Shown: positions 34,989 to 47,855, counted from the first letter of the stretch. The stretch: 64,000 nucleotides of DNA from Ailanthus altissimus (GCA_946807835.1 OX327693.1:12665501-12729500); one strand, 5' to 3'. Notes: generated from the sequence alone by a model not told the origin. Numbers and translations: made by a program.

Positions 34989-37007
34989 ATGCGTTGCAGC
35001 AGCAGCGGCCGCGGCGGCTATGGATTGATAATTCCGGGAAGCGATTTCTGCCACTTCTCAACCAAAGCACCCGACCCATTCCCCCGTCTGTACCCGGCCC
35101 GAGTTTCATTCGGATCGCTTAAAGTCAAGTCCAAGGTCAACGACGCCGCAGCGTTCGTCAAGGAATCGAGCTTCTACGAGCTGTTAGGGATACCGGAGTC
35201 AGGAACCTTGCCGGATATAAAGCAGGCGTACAAGCAACTGGCGCGCAAGTACCACCCTGACGTGTCGCCTCCGGATCGGGTCGAGGAGTACACTAAGCGG
35301 TTTATTCGGGTCCAGGAGGCTTATGAAACGTTGTCGGATCCCAGAAGGAGAGCTCTCTACGATCGTGACTTGTCCAAGGGCCTTCACCTCGCGTTCTCCG
35401 CTAGACGACACTACCAATACGACGTGGTATTTGTTTTTCTCTTTTTCTTTTTCCATTTTATTAATTTTAAGTTGCTGGGAATTATTCATTTTTCTTTTGA
35501 TTTGATATGTTAAATGTAATTTTTTTATATGGGTAAGGCGAATTATCTGATGGTTTCTGAGTATTGGATTTTTGGCTGAATCAATGTTTTGTGGGATTAA
35601 ATTTGCTATGATTCTAAGTAAATTTCTTATGTCCTTTGCAGAAATTGATTTTGATTTGGAGGAATTTAGGGATTTCTTGCTCAATTATTGTCTTTTTTTT
35701 TCTTGAAATAAAATGCTTTTAAATAGGTAAGCACGAGTGCCATAACACCCTCTATTTGGTTGCTGAAAAGGGAAAAAGGGAAGTAACAAAAAGAATTTAT
35801 GTTGCTGACATTTGAAATCTCTCTCTTTGCAACTCATAAAACATTGCTTTTATAAGGTCGATGCAACCATAAATTTCATACTGTCTTATGTTTTATTAAA
35901 ATAGTTAACTAAAATTTAATTCCTATCATTTCATCCTTTTTTTGAACAACCATTTGCAGTTTTGGGCAATTTCCAATTATGGTTGAGAATGTTGCTGAAG
36001 GTTTTCAAATGTCAAATATGAGGCATTAGTTTATTGTTCAATACTGGACTTAATACATATATGATTTTGGATGATATGGAGAATATTGAAAGGCCTTACC
36101 TCCCTTTGGTATCTTTCTTAGCTTAGATAAAAAAAATTAGGCTTTTTAGTGTTCCACGTGCTGTTGTTATCGGAATAATTGTTTATCAACCTTCTGTTCT
36201 CAGCATTTCATTATAGTGAATTCAGTTGTTTCTATCTTTGTTGCCTGTGAATTTGAACTATTCTTGCCTTTTGTATGGTACAATCATGACATTCCCATTA
36301 AAATTGAATGTCTGTGTATTTTATAGATACTAGCAATGAAATTGTTATTTTCTTTTAGGTTATGAAGTTGTTACCTTGATATTGCTTACTGAAAATGGGG
36401 ATTATTTTTGTGTTTATATTTGGACCTTAAGGCCAGGATTCTCTCCTGATCTGAGTTCCTCCTGAGCAATATATGAGGCTTGTGATTGGCAGTTATTAAA
36501 TAAGAGTGAAATAATTAAATCCTAATCATACACTTATCACTAATAAACACATGGCACAAAATCCTTAAAAGCTTAGGAGAGGACATAATTCTTATGATTA
36601 CTCTTTTTCATTTCCTTTGTGAATCTTACCGGAAGGATTGCTTCTCTCCTTTCATAGAGATGGTTTTTTGGACATTTGAAAAAAAGATTACTGGACTGAT
36701 ATGCTTTCAATGGAGTTTTATATTTGATGTTAGTGTTTGCTCACATCTGCCTTTGTTTGATGTCCTTTGATGTGTTCAAATAATTATATTGCTTTTAATC
36801 CAGATTTAAACTACTATTACTTGTAATCACTTTTTACTCATTTGTGTTCTCTTTCAGAACGTGGAAGAGAGAAGTGAGTGGAAAAATCAATGGCAATCCC
36901 AGCTATCTGAGTTGAAGAGAAGAAGCATGAACAAAGAAGCTGGAGGAAAGATGTCGTGGGGAGATCGAATGCGCAGGCAGAGGGAGGAATTATCAAAAGA
37001 GCTATAA
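34989..37007 (+). CDS. DJC26: Chloroplast J-domain co-chaperone, DnaJ-20-like (two exons)
   Basis: Exon 1 is 34989-35423 and exon 2 is 36858-37007, giving 194 residues; the intron is GT..AG with a CTTTCAG acceptor. A donor 3 bases later (after 35426) would add one valine. Residues 1-55 are rich in Ser, Arg and small residues with few acids, as in a plastid transit peptide. Residues about 61-125 form a J domain with the HPD triad at 89-91 (KYHPDV) and the helix IV block FxxVQEAYETLSDPRRRALYD. The second exon encodes the basic tail SEWKNQWQSQLSELKRRS and MSWGDRMRRQ, which identifies the DnaJ-20 (J20/DJC26) group. Known family role: stimulates stromal Hsp70 and delivers clients such as inactive DXS, the first MEP-pathway enzyme, for refolding or degradation. 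The frame is intact. This is the only gene in a 50 kb transposon-rich tract. Confidence 0.93.
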
Positions 37008-38683
37008 ATATGTTTTTACTTTATAGTGTGTGTATATATATATATATCTTTATTTCTACCTCGTATATAGCTTTTGTTGTTTTGTTTAGAAAGAGGAAAT
37101 GAAAGTGCTTTTGGGGTTTAGCCTTCCTTAAAAGAGTGAGAAAAAGTATTTTCTAATGGTGATTAATGGTTATCAAAATAGAAATTGTATAGTTCACTTA
37201 TGCTGCATCAACCATAATGAAAGGTAGTATATGGGTACATAGATATCATTTTAGTGACACTACGTTTCGTACAGACAAATTTGAGTTTGTTGCTCAATCT
37301 AACAGTTGTCTTGTTGGAAACCTGAATAATAATTCTAGTGTTCTAGCAAATTTCTGTCATTTTACTTTTTTGTTTATGGATTTTAATTTGTGGATGTTCA
37401 AGGAAGATGAACCCAACATGGACCTGGAATTAGTAATTCACAGAGGAATGTGTTTGGGTAGGCTGGGGTGGCTAAATAATTTTTTTCACAAATGCGCACA
37501 AAATTGGTGGTTATGCTGAAAAATGTCCATAAGATGAGTTGGACAACTATATTTGTCTTTGAAATACACGCAGAAACAAAATTTAGACTCTTAACATAAA
37601 TTGTTTGTCAATTTTATTGTTATTATTTTAGTTTTCTTTGTGAAACGATTTCTGGATAAGAATTTTTGTAGGTAACATATCTGCTTGTCTATAGCTGAAA
37701 TTGAGAGGAAGTTTGTCCTCGTTTGTTTTTTTTTAATGTATAATAATTCATGCTTTCATTATCTTATCTTTCATCTTTGAGTAAGTTTGTGCGTGGTCCA
37801 TAACTATCTCAAAAGTGCTAATAGAAACAAAGCAGAATTGTGGAGAAGAGATTGGTGTCATTGTCATCTCTGTCAAATTAAAGATGAATGTGTTTTATCA
37901 AAAGTGAGAGAATTCTTCATCATTCCTACATCATGTGTATGTAGATTAGCCCTTAATATGAATCACACAAGACATAAAGGCCAGAAAGAAAGATTTGTTG
38001 ATTTGGGTGTAATTTTGTTTCTCTAAGGTTTTGGAGTTCATCTGTAAAAAGTGTTATATTTGACCAAATCCTTGCAAGTTGTTGAAAATCTCAATGACCT
38101 TAAACTGTTCCCCAGATGTATCTAAATGACCAAATCCTTGCAAGCTAATTAATTAAATCTTAACAAAAAAAGGTGTAAGAGGAGTTTCTGTGGATCATTT
38201 GAATTTCCAAACATTTCAAAGAAATAAGATGTCAATAATGTATTAACAGCTTAAAAATAGGAATAGTTTGTATAAAATAGATGGTTATCACAAATAAAAC
38301 CAGTAATCTTGATAATGATAATTCATATCTTAAAGAGTAGCAATCTAAATTAGGCATACTTGTACTATTGGTTTGCAGATGACACATATTTAACTTTCGC
38401 ATTCATTCGACCCATATTCTTTTTCGTTGTTTTTTACAGTGATTATGATACGGATGACAATTGGGTGGAGCAGGACAAGGGCGGGAAGGTTTTTTTTGGA
38501 TATCTCGCCATATTTTTTATTTTAAATCTCATTTTTACTCTATTCTCAATTTTGATTAATATTAAATATTAATTTATATTTATAAATTTTAATAATATAA
38601 AATTAATTTTATTATGATAAAAATAAATCAAACTAATAAATTAGAATAATATGATAATATCTTTAAATATTGTGAATAATAAA
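37008..38683 (+). other. 3' side of the DnaJ gene and intergenic DNA
   Basis: The first 200 bp or so should be the 3' untranslated region; it includes a short (TA)n run at about 37027-37048. Open frames at 37217-37519, 37787-38026 and 38360-38572 have no recognisable domain and look accidental. The last five bases (38679-38683, ATAAA) are the left target duplication of T2. Confidence 0.45.
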
Positions 38684-39577
38684 CGTTATTTTAAAAAATC
38701 ACCACAAAGTCAAACCATTACAAGCCTTAGAAGCTTAGCTCTTCAAGAAAATTCTTTGTGAATTTCAAAGGCCCAAATTCAAAACAACAGGGGCCACCAG
38801 GAATATGTCAAAACTAGACCTAAGAATGGACTTCCAATGAAAGAACTTGTTTGGTCGTTTAAACTAGGTTCAGTCTAAAACATTTGCGTATCACCCATAC
38901 ACCATCCCGACCGAGCCAACCAGGATCAAAAACCCCCACATGACCAAGAGGAACAAGAAAAAGAAATCAATAGGCCAACCACATGTTGAGCAGTTTATAC
39001 ATTCCGACCAAGTACCCTTGTGGGGACAGAAATAAGACTTAACGAGCGAGGATGAAGTACGAAGATCAACTTGATAGGAGAAGCCGAACCACTGTGATAG
39101 CAGAAGAATAGCCAGATCACTATCAGGTCGAACAAAGAAGTAATCAGGCTTATTGCAAAAGCAAGTTTAAAGAGATAACTAATGTTATAAAGGAAACGAA
39201 GTTATAGGAAGAGAAGAATGACAATATCTTTAGGAAAGAATCCCTCAAATTACGCTAAGAGATCATAATAACCCAAACTTAGCAAGACTTACCCAACTCA
39301 ACCACAACACCGGCGAAGATAAGCACAAAAAATATTCCCTAAAGACTGATGCTATAAATAGATGAGAAAACCATAACAGGAGAGAGACTTCTTTTTCAGG
39401 ATTGAGTTATTGATTCTAGATAAAACGCTCTCGGCATTCAACTTTTCTCTTATTGTTCCATCAAAACATCACTTAAAATAGTCTTTTTTGACTTAATCGA
39501 AGAGCCTTCGTATTGTTTCTTACAATAATATAAATTTAAAGCTCGTTGACCCAGAAAACTATTTTTATTAGTCAATA
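38684..39577 (+). repeat. 5' LTR of T2
   Basis: 894 bp, from CGTTATTTTAAAAAATCACC to tagtcaata, matching the 3' LTR over its length. It is about 160 bp shorter than its partner because a segment before the 'acaatataaatttaaagctc' end block is absent here. Confidence 0.82.
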
Positions 39578-39580
39578 ATT

Positions 39581-39600
39581 TTGGCACCGTCTGTGGGGAT
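39581..39600 (+). other. Primer-binding site of T2
   Basis: TTGGCACCGTCTGTGGGGAT, the form seen in plant Tat/Athila-type Gypsy elements (usually TGGCGCCGTCTGTGGG), three bases after the 5' LTR. Confidence 0.88.
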
Positions 39601-39653
39601 TAGGACAAAAAGCTTTGTTTGAAAGACATTTTCATCACCCAAACATAATCAAC

Positions 39654-42600
39654 ATGGCAGAACAATCATCTACTAGTCGAAATCTAATTATAGGAAAGCG
39701 AGCTTTGAACCTAGACAAGAATGAAGGACATGGAAACTGGCTCACACATTAACTAGAGAGCTCATTACTGGTAAAAATTCAGTAAGAGCTAAGAATGCTG
39801 AGGGAAGAGAGAGAAGAATTGAGACAGTTTATGGTTGAGTTGATTAGAAACAGAGGAAAAGGATGAGAAGAGGCAAGGAACGGTGGTAAAAGAGAATCTC
39901 AAGCTGTAGAAGTCCAAATTCAGGAGCAGCTGAAGAGAGGGGACGGGTTGAAAACCCCTGCGACCCGGTTGCGATAACTAGACAAAATCAAGCACCTCTT
40001 AAGATTAAGGCATCGTAGATTAAGGAATCCGATCAGATGATGAGAAAGGAGCAGTTGACTGCCCAACATAATAATATCGAATTGCCTCTAGAAGATAAAG
40101 TTCGCGATCTAGAGGAAAAGCTGAAAAGCTTTTTAGAAGAGAAAGAGAAAAAAGAACAACCTCCCCTAAAGAGAATCGAAAGAGAAAAGAAATCTCTGTT
40201 GATAGACGAACTACAGGACATAGAGCTCCTGAGCGAATCTCGACTTTCAAGCCTTCCAATCTACCAGAGAGTTACCAACCATAATATTATGTAGACTAGG
40301 TAATTGACTTGCTATCAATTATGAGGTTAAGACAAGATCAAATGTGCAGACTGTTTCACATGAACCTAAAGGGAATGGCTATTCTTTATAAGAGTCTGAA
40401 GCAGCACAGCATCTTATCTTACCACAAGCTGACCAAAAAGTTCTCCCAACACTTTTGGGGCTCTTGTTAAGTATTTAAGCCTGAAGTAGTTGAAACGGGT
40501 TAAAACAGGGTCAAAATGAGAGTCTCAAAGATTTTATTCGGAGGTTTCACAAGGAGGTAATATCACTAGGCGCTTTTGACCAGCCCATTGCCCTAGAAGC
40601 TCTTAAGTTAGGGCTAAAATTGAATAGGTTCTGGTATTACCTATCGGAGAGCAATATTCCAAACTACACTGCAACGTACAACAGGTTATCAAAGTGTATT
40701 ACTATCGAGGAAGAAAATGAAGCAAAAAGTGTTAGGGTCGATGCTTATGTGTCATCCCTGAATATACATATACTTGTGTATTTATACAAGTGTACATTCC
40801 CATTAAATCGCTAATACCAATTTATATAATATTATGCATGTAACATTACAGACATTGTACGATCTAAAAGAGTTCAGATCAGATCTAAAGAAGTTTAGAT
40901 AAGGGCTCATAGTTAGCCATGCTGAGAGATATAAATGCTAAATGTTAGCACAACTAAGTGTTAGCTGGTTATAATACTCAACAGATCCAAGAGTTGGAGC
41001 CTTATCTGTAATGGGACATAGACCTAGGAATATACCAGTAACTGCATAGTTACAGGAGTTACAATCGGGTGCTAGAAAATGCTAGTTACACAAGTATGTT
41101 ATCAAATAATTATCCCTAATTTATTTCTGTCGATGCGGGTCTGTCGGTGGATACATTTATATATAGATTAGCATATGTCGTACCTATATGGTATAGATGG
41201 TCGTTTCTAGCTAACCGTAAGCTTGGAGCTCGTATTGACATATGGGTATCCAGTTAGGACTGTATATGAGACAAACTCATGAGGGCCTCCAGTGAACATC
41301 CTATGTAAGCCGTCAACAGAGGGTCATCTCGAGTTGAGTAGTATACGTGGTCCTTTGACCTGAGTGCCACGGTGGGCTTGTAAGTGATCCACCATACTTT
41401 GGTTCCACACATGTCACAAACCTTTCATGGTGTGACCACTGGGTGTCGTTGGGTATGGTCCGATGCTTATGGAGTACGGTGTGTACAGATTGGGATCCTT
41501 CAGCTCGCATAGGGAGTTCGATATCTAGATGCTTTGAGACTATGTCTCAGAAAGTCTTATGGCCATAAGCATAAATCCCAGGAAAAAGTTTCGTCAGGGT
41601 GGAATAATATGGCAAAAGAGTTTGCGCATATTGTTCAATGAGAAACAAGCTTGGAGATAAGACATGGATGAGCATTAGGGAATTTGACGGTGATAATCTA
41701 TATCCCCGCACATTCAGGATATCATGATGGAAGGACTATACGTATGCGTTGTAACCTCAACTTGCATGGTTCAACGCGCTGATTTGCAATATCCGTGACG
41801 TGTGCGTGGGGCATTGCTCACGGACTCATAGAATAGTTCAATTTGACGAATTGGGCATGGACCTAGGGAGTCCTGGGATATGGAGTGTACTCGTTAGGCA
41901 CTGGGGCGACATGTCGGATTAAATTGTTTAATCTAGCAATATTCAGCATTACCACGGGAATGCGTGTGTGTCTGTATTTAAGTGTTAAATACAATAATCA
42001 GTCAATAATTATTATTTTTTAAATGTATAATGACACGTGGCACATTATAGACCCTCGATTGAGTTTACCCAAGTGTGGGATATGGTAGGATCTACTAGGG
42101 GATAAACTTGGTAACTATACATGAGGGGTAAAATGATCATTTCACACTATAATTATTTAATTATTAAATAATCATTCTCTCTTATTATTATATTATATTA
42201 TATATTATTATTATTATATTTAGGTGCCAAATAGTTGGCACCCATTATATTATTATATTATATTTATATTATATTATATATATATAAGAGAAAGAGAATG
42301 AGAAGTGTGTGTTGGTGGCCGAGAGAAAAAAAAAAAAGAAATGGAGAAAGAAGAAGAAAGAAAAGAAAAAGAAAATAGGAAAAATGAAATTGTTTCATTT
42401 TTCTCTATGTTTCCAATTGAAGTAATGGTAGATTGCTTCAAATTCTCCATTTTTATTTATCTTTTTGGAGAAAAGGATATAAAAATACACATCGGCCATT
42501 TTGGAAATTAAGAATGAATCTCGTGCTGTATATCGGACTACTGTTCTAGCTCACAAAGTCCACCGAGTTAGTGACTAGAACTGCATACGAGTTGGTCTCC

Positions 42601-43550
42601 ATGCGGACTCCAGAAAAATACGTGTATAACGTTACACGTTGAGGTGAGTTCTCAACCTTACTAATATATTAATGTGATTAATATATTTATTTATTGTATA
42701 TTTCACGCTTTCACAGCGTTTAAATTCGTATATGATATGCTTAATAAGCAATAAACACAATAACATATGCATACACCCAAATATATTAGTTCCCCGACAA
42801 CAAAAAGATCCCTTACCAATCCCACTAAGGGATAGGTCAGACCAAAGAAAAATGAAAGGTATGAGAGGAAAGAGAGACTTTCATCCCCTCATCCAAAATA
42901 CGAGCGGGTAAATAGTAAATACCGACCCCAGCAAATGGGAAACTTCTCAAATCGGCAAAATGCGCCCAACAATTAGAGAAATAATAGGCTGAACAAGTTT
43001 CACCCATACAATTACGCTGAGCTACTGAGCGGCCCAAAAGCCCCAAAAATCCCAAAGATCACCCTGCCGAAGAAAGAATGATGGCTCAGGTGGAAAATTT
43101 TCTCTCTTTAGCAGTATTGTTAGAGAATGTCTACGAAACCATTAAAAATAGGGGCTTGCTCAATAGAAATTTTAAGGGGAAAGAAGTAAAATAACATATG
43201 GATTTAAAGGACTAGTTTGATCTATACAGAAATACAGGGCATGCCATGGAAGAAAGCTTGGAGTTGAAAAAGCAAATAGATGCTCTAATGAGAAACAGTT
43301 ATCTAGGAGAATTCTGAGCCAAAAGGTAGCAGAATCTGCCTGCTAACCAGCCTAGCAGCTAGCCCAGTAGGCCGAATCCTAACCCTACCATGATTATATC
43401 TGATGGATCCACGCTAACAGAAGACTCTAACAGACAGAGAAAGAACTACTCTAAGTATTTAATGGTAGCGCATCAAGTTATATGCAACATTCCTCTAGCT
43501 AAAAAACCAAGATTGCAACAGGAAGTGCCGATCATATTTACCGAAGATAA
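39654..43550 (+). pseudogene. T2 gag remnant, split by a solo LTR
   Basis: Starts MAEQSSTSRNLIIGKRAL at 39654. A Lys/Glu coiled-coil part follows (40037-40290, including LEDKVRDLEEKLKSFLEEKE). The Gag core is readable near 40340-40460 (MCRLFHMNLKGMAILYKSLK, YHKLTKKFSQHFWGSC), as in PF03732-type Gag. The frame ..TIEEENEAK at about 40700-40728 is cut by the solo LTR and resumes at 42808. Multiple stops; no intact zinc knuckle was found in the part after the insertion. Confidence 0.7.
40730..42802. mobile_element. 2073 bp solo LTR nested in T2 gag
   Basis: Starts TGTTAGGGTCGATGC and ends CCCCGACAACA, with the perfect duplication AAAAG (40725-40729 and 42803-42807). Removing it rejoins the T2 gag frame. 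No coding sequence. It contains a hairpin GGTGCCAAATAGTTGGCACC (42223-42242), then (TA)-rich DNA and a purine-rich run (42310-42380), which could be the promoter and leader of an LTR. Family not identified; orientation not assigned. Confidence 0.82.
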
Positions 43551-43559
43551 TGTATAAGG

Positions 43560-44930
43560 AATTAGTTATCCTATGATGATACACTTATGATAGAAGTATG
43601 GGTAGTTGGCAAAAAAATAAATCGAGTATTTGTTGACCTAGGTAGCTTGATCGACATTATTTTTAAAAAGACTCTAGATGAGCTGAAAATAAGAACCTGC
43701 ACATAAAAAAAACCCAAATACCATTGCAAGGGTTTAGAGAAAGCTGTGTGGTACCGATTGAGGTAATGGCCCTTCCTCTAACCATAGGGTAGAAATCATA
43801 CGAGAAAATGATGATGACTAAGTTTGTGGTGGTCAACCAGCCTTTCCCATTCAGAGTCCTCATCGGGCTACCCTTTATAGGAAATACAAACGCTGCTCTG
43901 TCCATTCATTATTTGAAACTCAAATTTCCAGCTAGAGAAGGTATAAGGGTAGTGTTGGGAGATCAAAACATGGCCAGAAGCTATTATGCAATATCCACAA
44001 AGAAGGCTTTTTGTATCTCCACTATTGACTCAAGGGAAGAAGGAATCGAATCTCCAAAACCAATGGAAGAGAACTACAGGCAGTATAGAAATATAGAGGT
44101 GTGCGTTGATGACATAATAGTCAAGTCCATGAAAGCTGAAGACCACGAGCAATACCTCGGGAAAGTTTTTGAGATATTAAGGAAGAATGGAATAAAGCTG
44201 AACCTAAAAAAATGTGCCTTTGAGGTAAAATTAGAAAAATGTTTAGGTTTTATGGTCAGCAAAAGAGGAATGGAGGCCAACCCAGATAAAGTCTGAGCTA
44301 TTTTAGAAGTAAAATCTCTAAGCACAGTTAAAGAGATTCGATGACACAAGAAAAGTCGTAACTTTGAACAAATTCATCTTTCGAGCCACCGATAAATGGT
44401 TTGAGTTCTTCCAAGCAATACAGAGGAAAAATAAGAACCGGTGGACAAAAGAATATGACCTAGCCTTCCAACAGCTAAAGGTCTACCTTTTTAAACTGGT
44501 CTATCTCGTCGTCCCAGTTCAGAGTGATGAACTAATGCTTTATTTGGGTGTTTCAGACCGGGCAGTAAGCTCAATATTAGTCAAAGAATAAGAAATTCAA
44601 TGACCAATATACTACGTCAGCAAAGCTTTCATCTATCCAAAGAGCCAATATCTGCCTTCTAAAAAACTAGCTTTGGTCTTGATTGTATCAAAAAGAAAGC
44701 TGCGACCTTACTTCCAAGCCCACACAATAATTATTCTAACCAACCAGCCGTTAAGGCAAAGCTTACACAAACCAGATTTATCTGATCAGTTGGTCAAGTG
44801 GGCTGTAGAACTGAGCTAGTTTAATGTAGTATAAGCCCCGAACAACTAATTTCATAATTGAATGTACCCATGGTTCTATAAAAGTTGAAGAGCCAGATCC
44901 ATACGCTCCAGGCCAACAAACTCTAGATAA
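43560..44930 (+). pseudogene. T2 protease, reverse transcriptase and first RNase H remnant
   Basis: The protease is visible as VFVDLGSLIDIIFKKTLDEL near 43630-43690 (the usual D-T/S-G-S has Leu in the second place). Linker words VVVNQPFPFRVLIGLPFIGN and ALSIHYLKLKFPAREG follow. The frame then jumps from TIDSREE straight to NIEVCVDDIIVKSMKAEDHE (about 44093-44152), so most of the fingers and palm of RT have been deleted in frame, and the YVDD box reads CVDD. Then LNLKKCAFEVKLEKCLGFMV, a thumb/RNase H part (WTKEYDLAFQQLKVYL, RPYFQAHTIIILTNQPL). Dead. Confidence 0.8.
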
Positions 44931-45240
44931 ATGAGTATCATGGTTGCTCTATATATATAGGGCATCCAATCTTCAAGGAAGTGGAGCATGGATTACTCTT
45001 ATTACCCTAAAGGGAGATGAAATCAATTATGTTGTTTCCTTCGAGTTTAAAGCTTCTAACAACGAAGCAGAATATAAAACTCTGTTGGCTGGCTTGAGAG
45101 TGGCTCAGGCACTAGTAGTAAAGGAAATACTGGTAAGAAGTGACTTATAATTGATAGTAAACCAGGTGAACGACAGCTTTGAAGTTAGAGAAGAAAAAAT
45201 GATCGCTTACTTAGCGAAAGAAAGAAAATAGATCAACTAA
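44931..45240 (+). pseudogene. T2 second (archaeal-type) RNase H remnant
   Basis: YRASNLQGSGAWITLITLKG, then FEFKASNNEAEYKTLLAGLR (about 45041-45100) and VNQVNDSFEVREEKMIAYL. This extra RNase H after the normal one is a mark of the Tat lineage. The stop after SDL interrupts the domain. Confidence 0.78.
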
Positions 45241-45439
45241 TTTAATAAGGTGAAAACAGAGCTAATCCTGAAAAGTGAGAACCACTAAGTAGATGTCATA
45301 GCACGGATGGCTTTAAATGAAGAAACTCATTTGTCGTGAACAGTCCCTATTGCATTTATTGTCATGCCTAGCATACAAGAAGAAGATTAAGTTATGCAAA
45401 TTGAATCGAGTCCTAACTAGATGAATCCGATGAGAGATT

Positions 45440-46650
45440 ACATTTAGAACGAGATAGTTCCTACTGATAAAATAACGCTCGCAGGATTAGATATTGAGTA
45501 GCCAGATACTCGGTAATAGAAGGAGTATTATACAGACGAGGCTTCTCACACCCTTACATGAGATACTTGGGACCACAAGAGGAAAATCAAGTTCTTAAAG
45601 ATATTCACGAAGGAATTTGTAGAAACCACTTAAGGACAAAAGCTCTGGCTTACAAGGTATTCAGAACCGGCTACTAATGACCAACTGCCCTTCAAAATGC
45701 TAGGAACCTGCTCAGACACTGTGGCGCTTGCCAAAGATTTATTGACAAGATTTAAACATCGGCAGAGGCGTTAACTATAATGAGTGGACTATGGCCATTC
45801 GCTCAATGAGGGCTTGATTTAATAGGGCCCCTGCCCCAGGAAAAGGGATCATACAAGTATGTAGCCGTAATTGTGGACTATTTTACTAAATGAATCGAGG
45901 TCGGACTACTTTTAAAGATAACTGAGAAGAGCGTACGGGATTTCATTTTGCATAAATATAATATGTCGATACAAAATCCCCTACACCATTATCACTGACC
46001 ATGGAAAACAGTTCGACAACAGCAACTTTAAGAACTTCTGCAAGCAACTAGGAGTACAACTGTTGTTCATATCACTAGCTTATCCCAAGACCAACGGACA
46101 GGTAGAATCCTCTAACAAAGTGGTCAAGAAGCTGCTCAAGAAAAAGTTAACTAAAAGAAATAGAGAATGGGTAGAAGAACTTTCAGAGGTACTCTGGGCA
46201 TTACAGACGACCAGCAAAACTGCAACTGGTGAAATGCCATTTTTACTGGCTTCGGCTGCGAGGTAGTAATTCCCGTAGAGATCAGAACTCCGACACACAG
46301 AGTACTACACTTCTCGAAGACAACCAATAATGAGCTGATCAGGGGACAACTAGATTCAATCGGACGACTAAGAGAGAAGGCCCAAATTCGAGTAGCCACC
46401 TACCAACAAAAGGTCACCAGATACTACAACAAGAGAGTGAAGGCAAAGGAATTCAAGGAAGGTAATTTGGTACTTCGAGGAGTTGTGTAGAATACAAAGA
46501 ACCCTATGGATGGAGTCCTCAAACCAATTTGAGAAGGCCCGTACAAGGTTATAAAGCACGTCAGAGGAACCTATGAACTCGAAGGAGCAAATGGACGGGT
46601 TGTCAAAAAACTGTAAAATGCCGAGCTGCTGAAGAAATATTATTCTTGAT
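45440..46650 (+). pseudogene. T2 integrase remnant
   Basis: The zinc-binding part is seen as DIHEGICRNHLRTKAL and HCGACQRFI (45600-45745). The catalytic core is spread over three frames: VDYFTKxIEV (about 45870-45900), TDHGKQFDNSNFKNFCKQLG (45997-46050), SLAYPKTNGQVESSNKVVKK (46072-46130) and PVEIRTPTHRVLHF. The C-terminal part GPYKVIKHVRGTYELEGANG ends near 46620 with AELLKKYYS. Frameshifts and stops make it inactive. Confidence 0.82.
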
Positions 46651-46824
46651 TTTTTATCTTTTAAGCAATACTTGTTTACTATATAAGGACATCATTTTTA
46701 ATAAAATCATTATTTTCTTGCATGTACCTTTATGTGAATAATTGCTCGGAATCTAAAACTAAGTTACCATAAACATTTTCAAATTAGACAATGGAAAACT
46801 ACCTCCAAACTTACACATCATAGG

Positions 46825-47855
46825 GGGGCATTCATGAGATTGCCCACAAACCACCAGACTGGGTAAGGCTCAGTGAGGTGTACCCTATGGACATGCAGCG
46901 TATAGTTCATAGAAGGGCGGTACTCATGAGATTACCCACAGACCATTGGACCGAGTAAGGCTCTATAAGGTGTATTTTACAAATATACAACTTTAAAGAC
47001 ATTGAAGACCCATAAGGAGCGGCACTCACGAGATTACCTACAGACCACCAGACTAGGTAAGGCTTAGTGAGGTGTACCCTATGAACATACAGCATATAGT
47101 TCATAGGAGGATGGTACTCATGAGATTACCTACAGACCACTAAACTGGGTAAGGCTCTATAAGATGTACCTTACAAATATACATTTTTGAAGATATTGAA
47201 GACCCACAGGGGGTGGCACTCACGAGATTACCCATAGACCACCGGACTGGGTAAGGCTTAGTGAGGTGTACCCTATAGACGTATAGTGTATAGTTCGTAG
47301 GAGGCGGCACTCATGAGATTACTCATAGACCACTAGACCAGGTAAGACTCCATAAGATGTACCCTACAAATATACGACTTTGAAGACATTGAAAACCTAT
47401 AGAAGACGACAGTCACGAGATTACCCACTAACCACCGGACTAAGTAAAGTTCAGTAAGGTATACCCTATAGACATGCAGCGTATAATTCGTAGGGGGCGG
47501 CACTTATAAGATTACCCACAGACCACCGGACCGGGTAAGACACTATAAGGTGTACCCTACGAATATAGCACTGTGAAGACATTGAGGATCCATAGGGGGC
47601 GGCACTCACGAGATTACCTACAGATCACTGGACTGAGTAAGGCTCAGTGAGGTGTACCCTATGGACATGCAATGTATAGTTGGTAGTGGGGTGGCACTCA
47701 TGAGATTATCCATAGATCATCGGACAATATAAGTCTCTATGAAGTATACCCTACAAATATACAGCTTTGAAGACACACGTCATAAGGGACGACACTTATG
47801 AGGTTACCCACAAATCACCGAACTGGATAAGGCTCTATGAGGCCTATTAACGTAC
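46825..47855. repeat. Higher-order tandem array, alternating 91 and 102 bp monomers
   Basis: The word CACTCATGAGATTACCCACA (with variants) starts near 46831, 46922, 47023, 47114, 47217, 47308, 47410, 47501, 47603, 47696 and 47795. Spacings are 91, 101, 91, 103, 91, 102, 91, 102, 93 and 99, so two related monomer types alternate in a dimer of about 193 bp, about 5.5 dimers in all. It lies just after the T2 integrase, in the 3' untranslated region of the element. Confidence 0.93.

Noticed and set aside
35199..35684. 161-residue minus-strand frame over the DnaJ first exon
   Set aside because: Antisense shadow of a clear J-domain exon and its intron; no domain of its own.
37217..38026. Two open frames downstream of the DnaJ gene
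   Set aside because: No domain, AT-rich composition, and position in the 3' flank; no evidence for a separate gene.
42223..42243. Hairpin GGTGCCAA..TTGGCACC considered as a transcription terminator
   Set aside because: Rho-independent terminators are a bacterial signal; here the hairpin lies within a plant LTR. It is reported only as a structural feature of that LTR.
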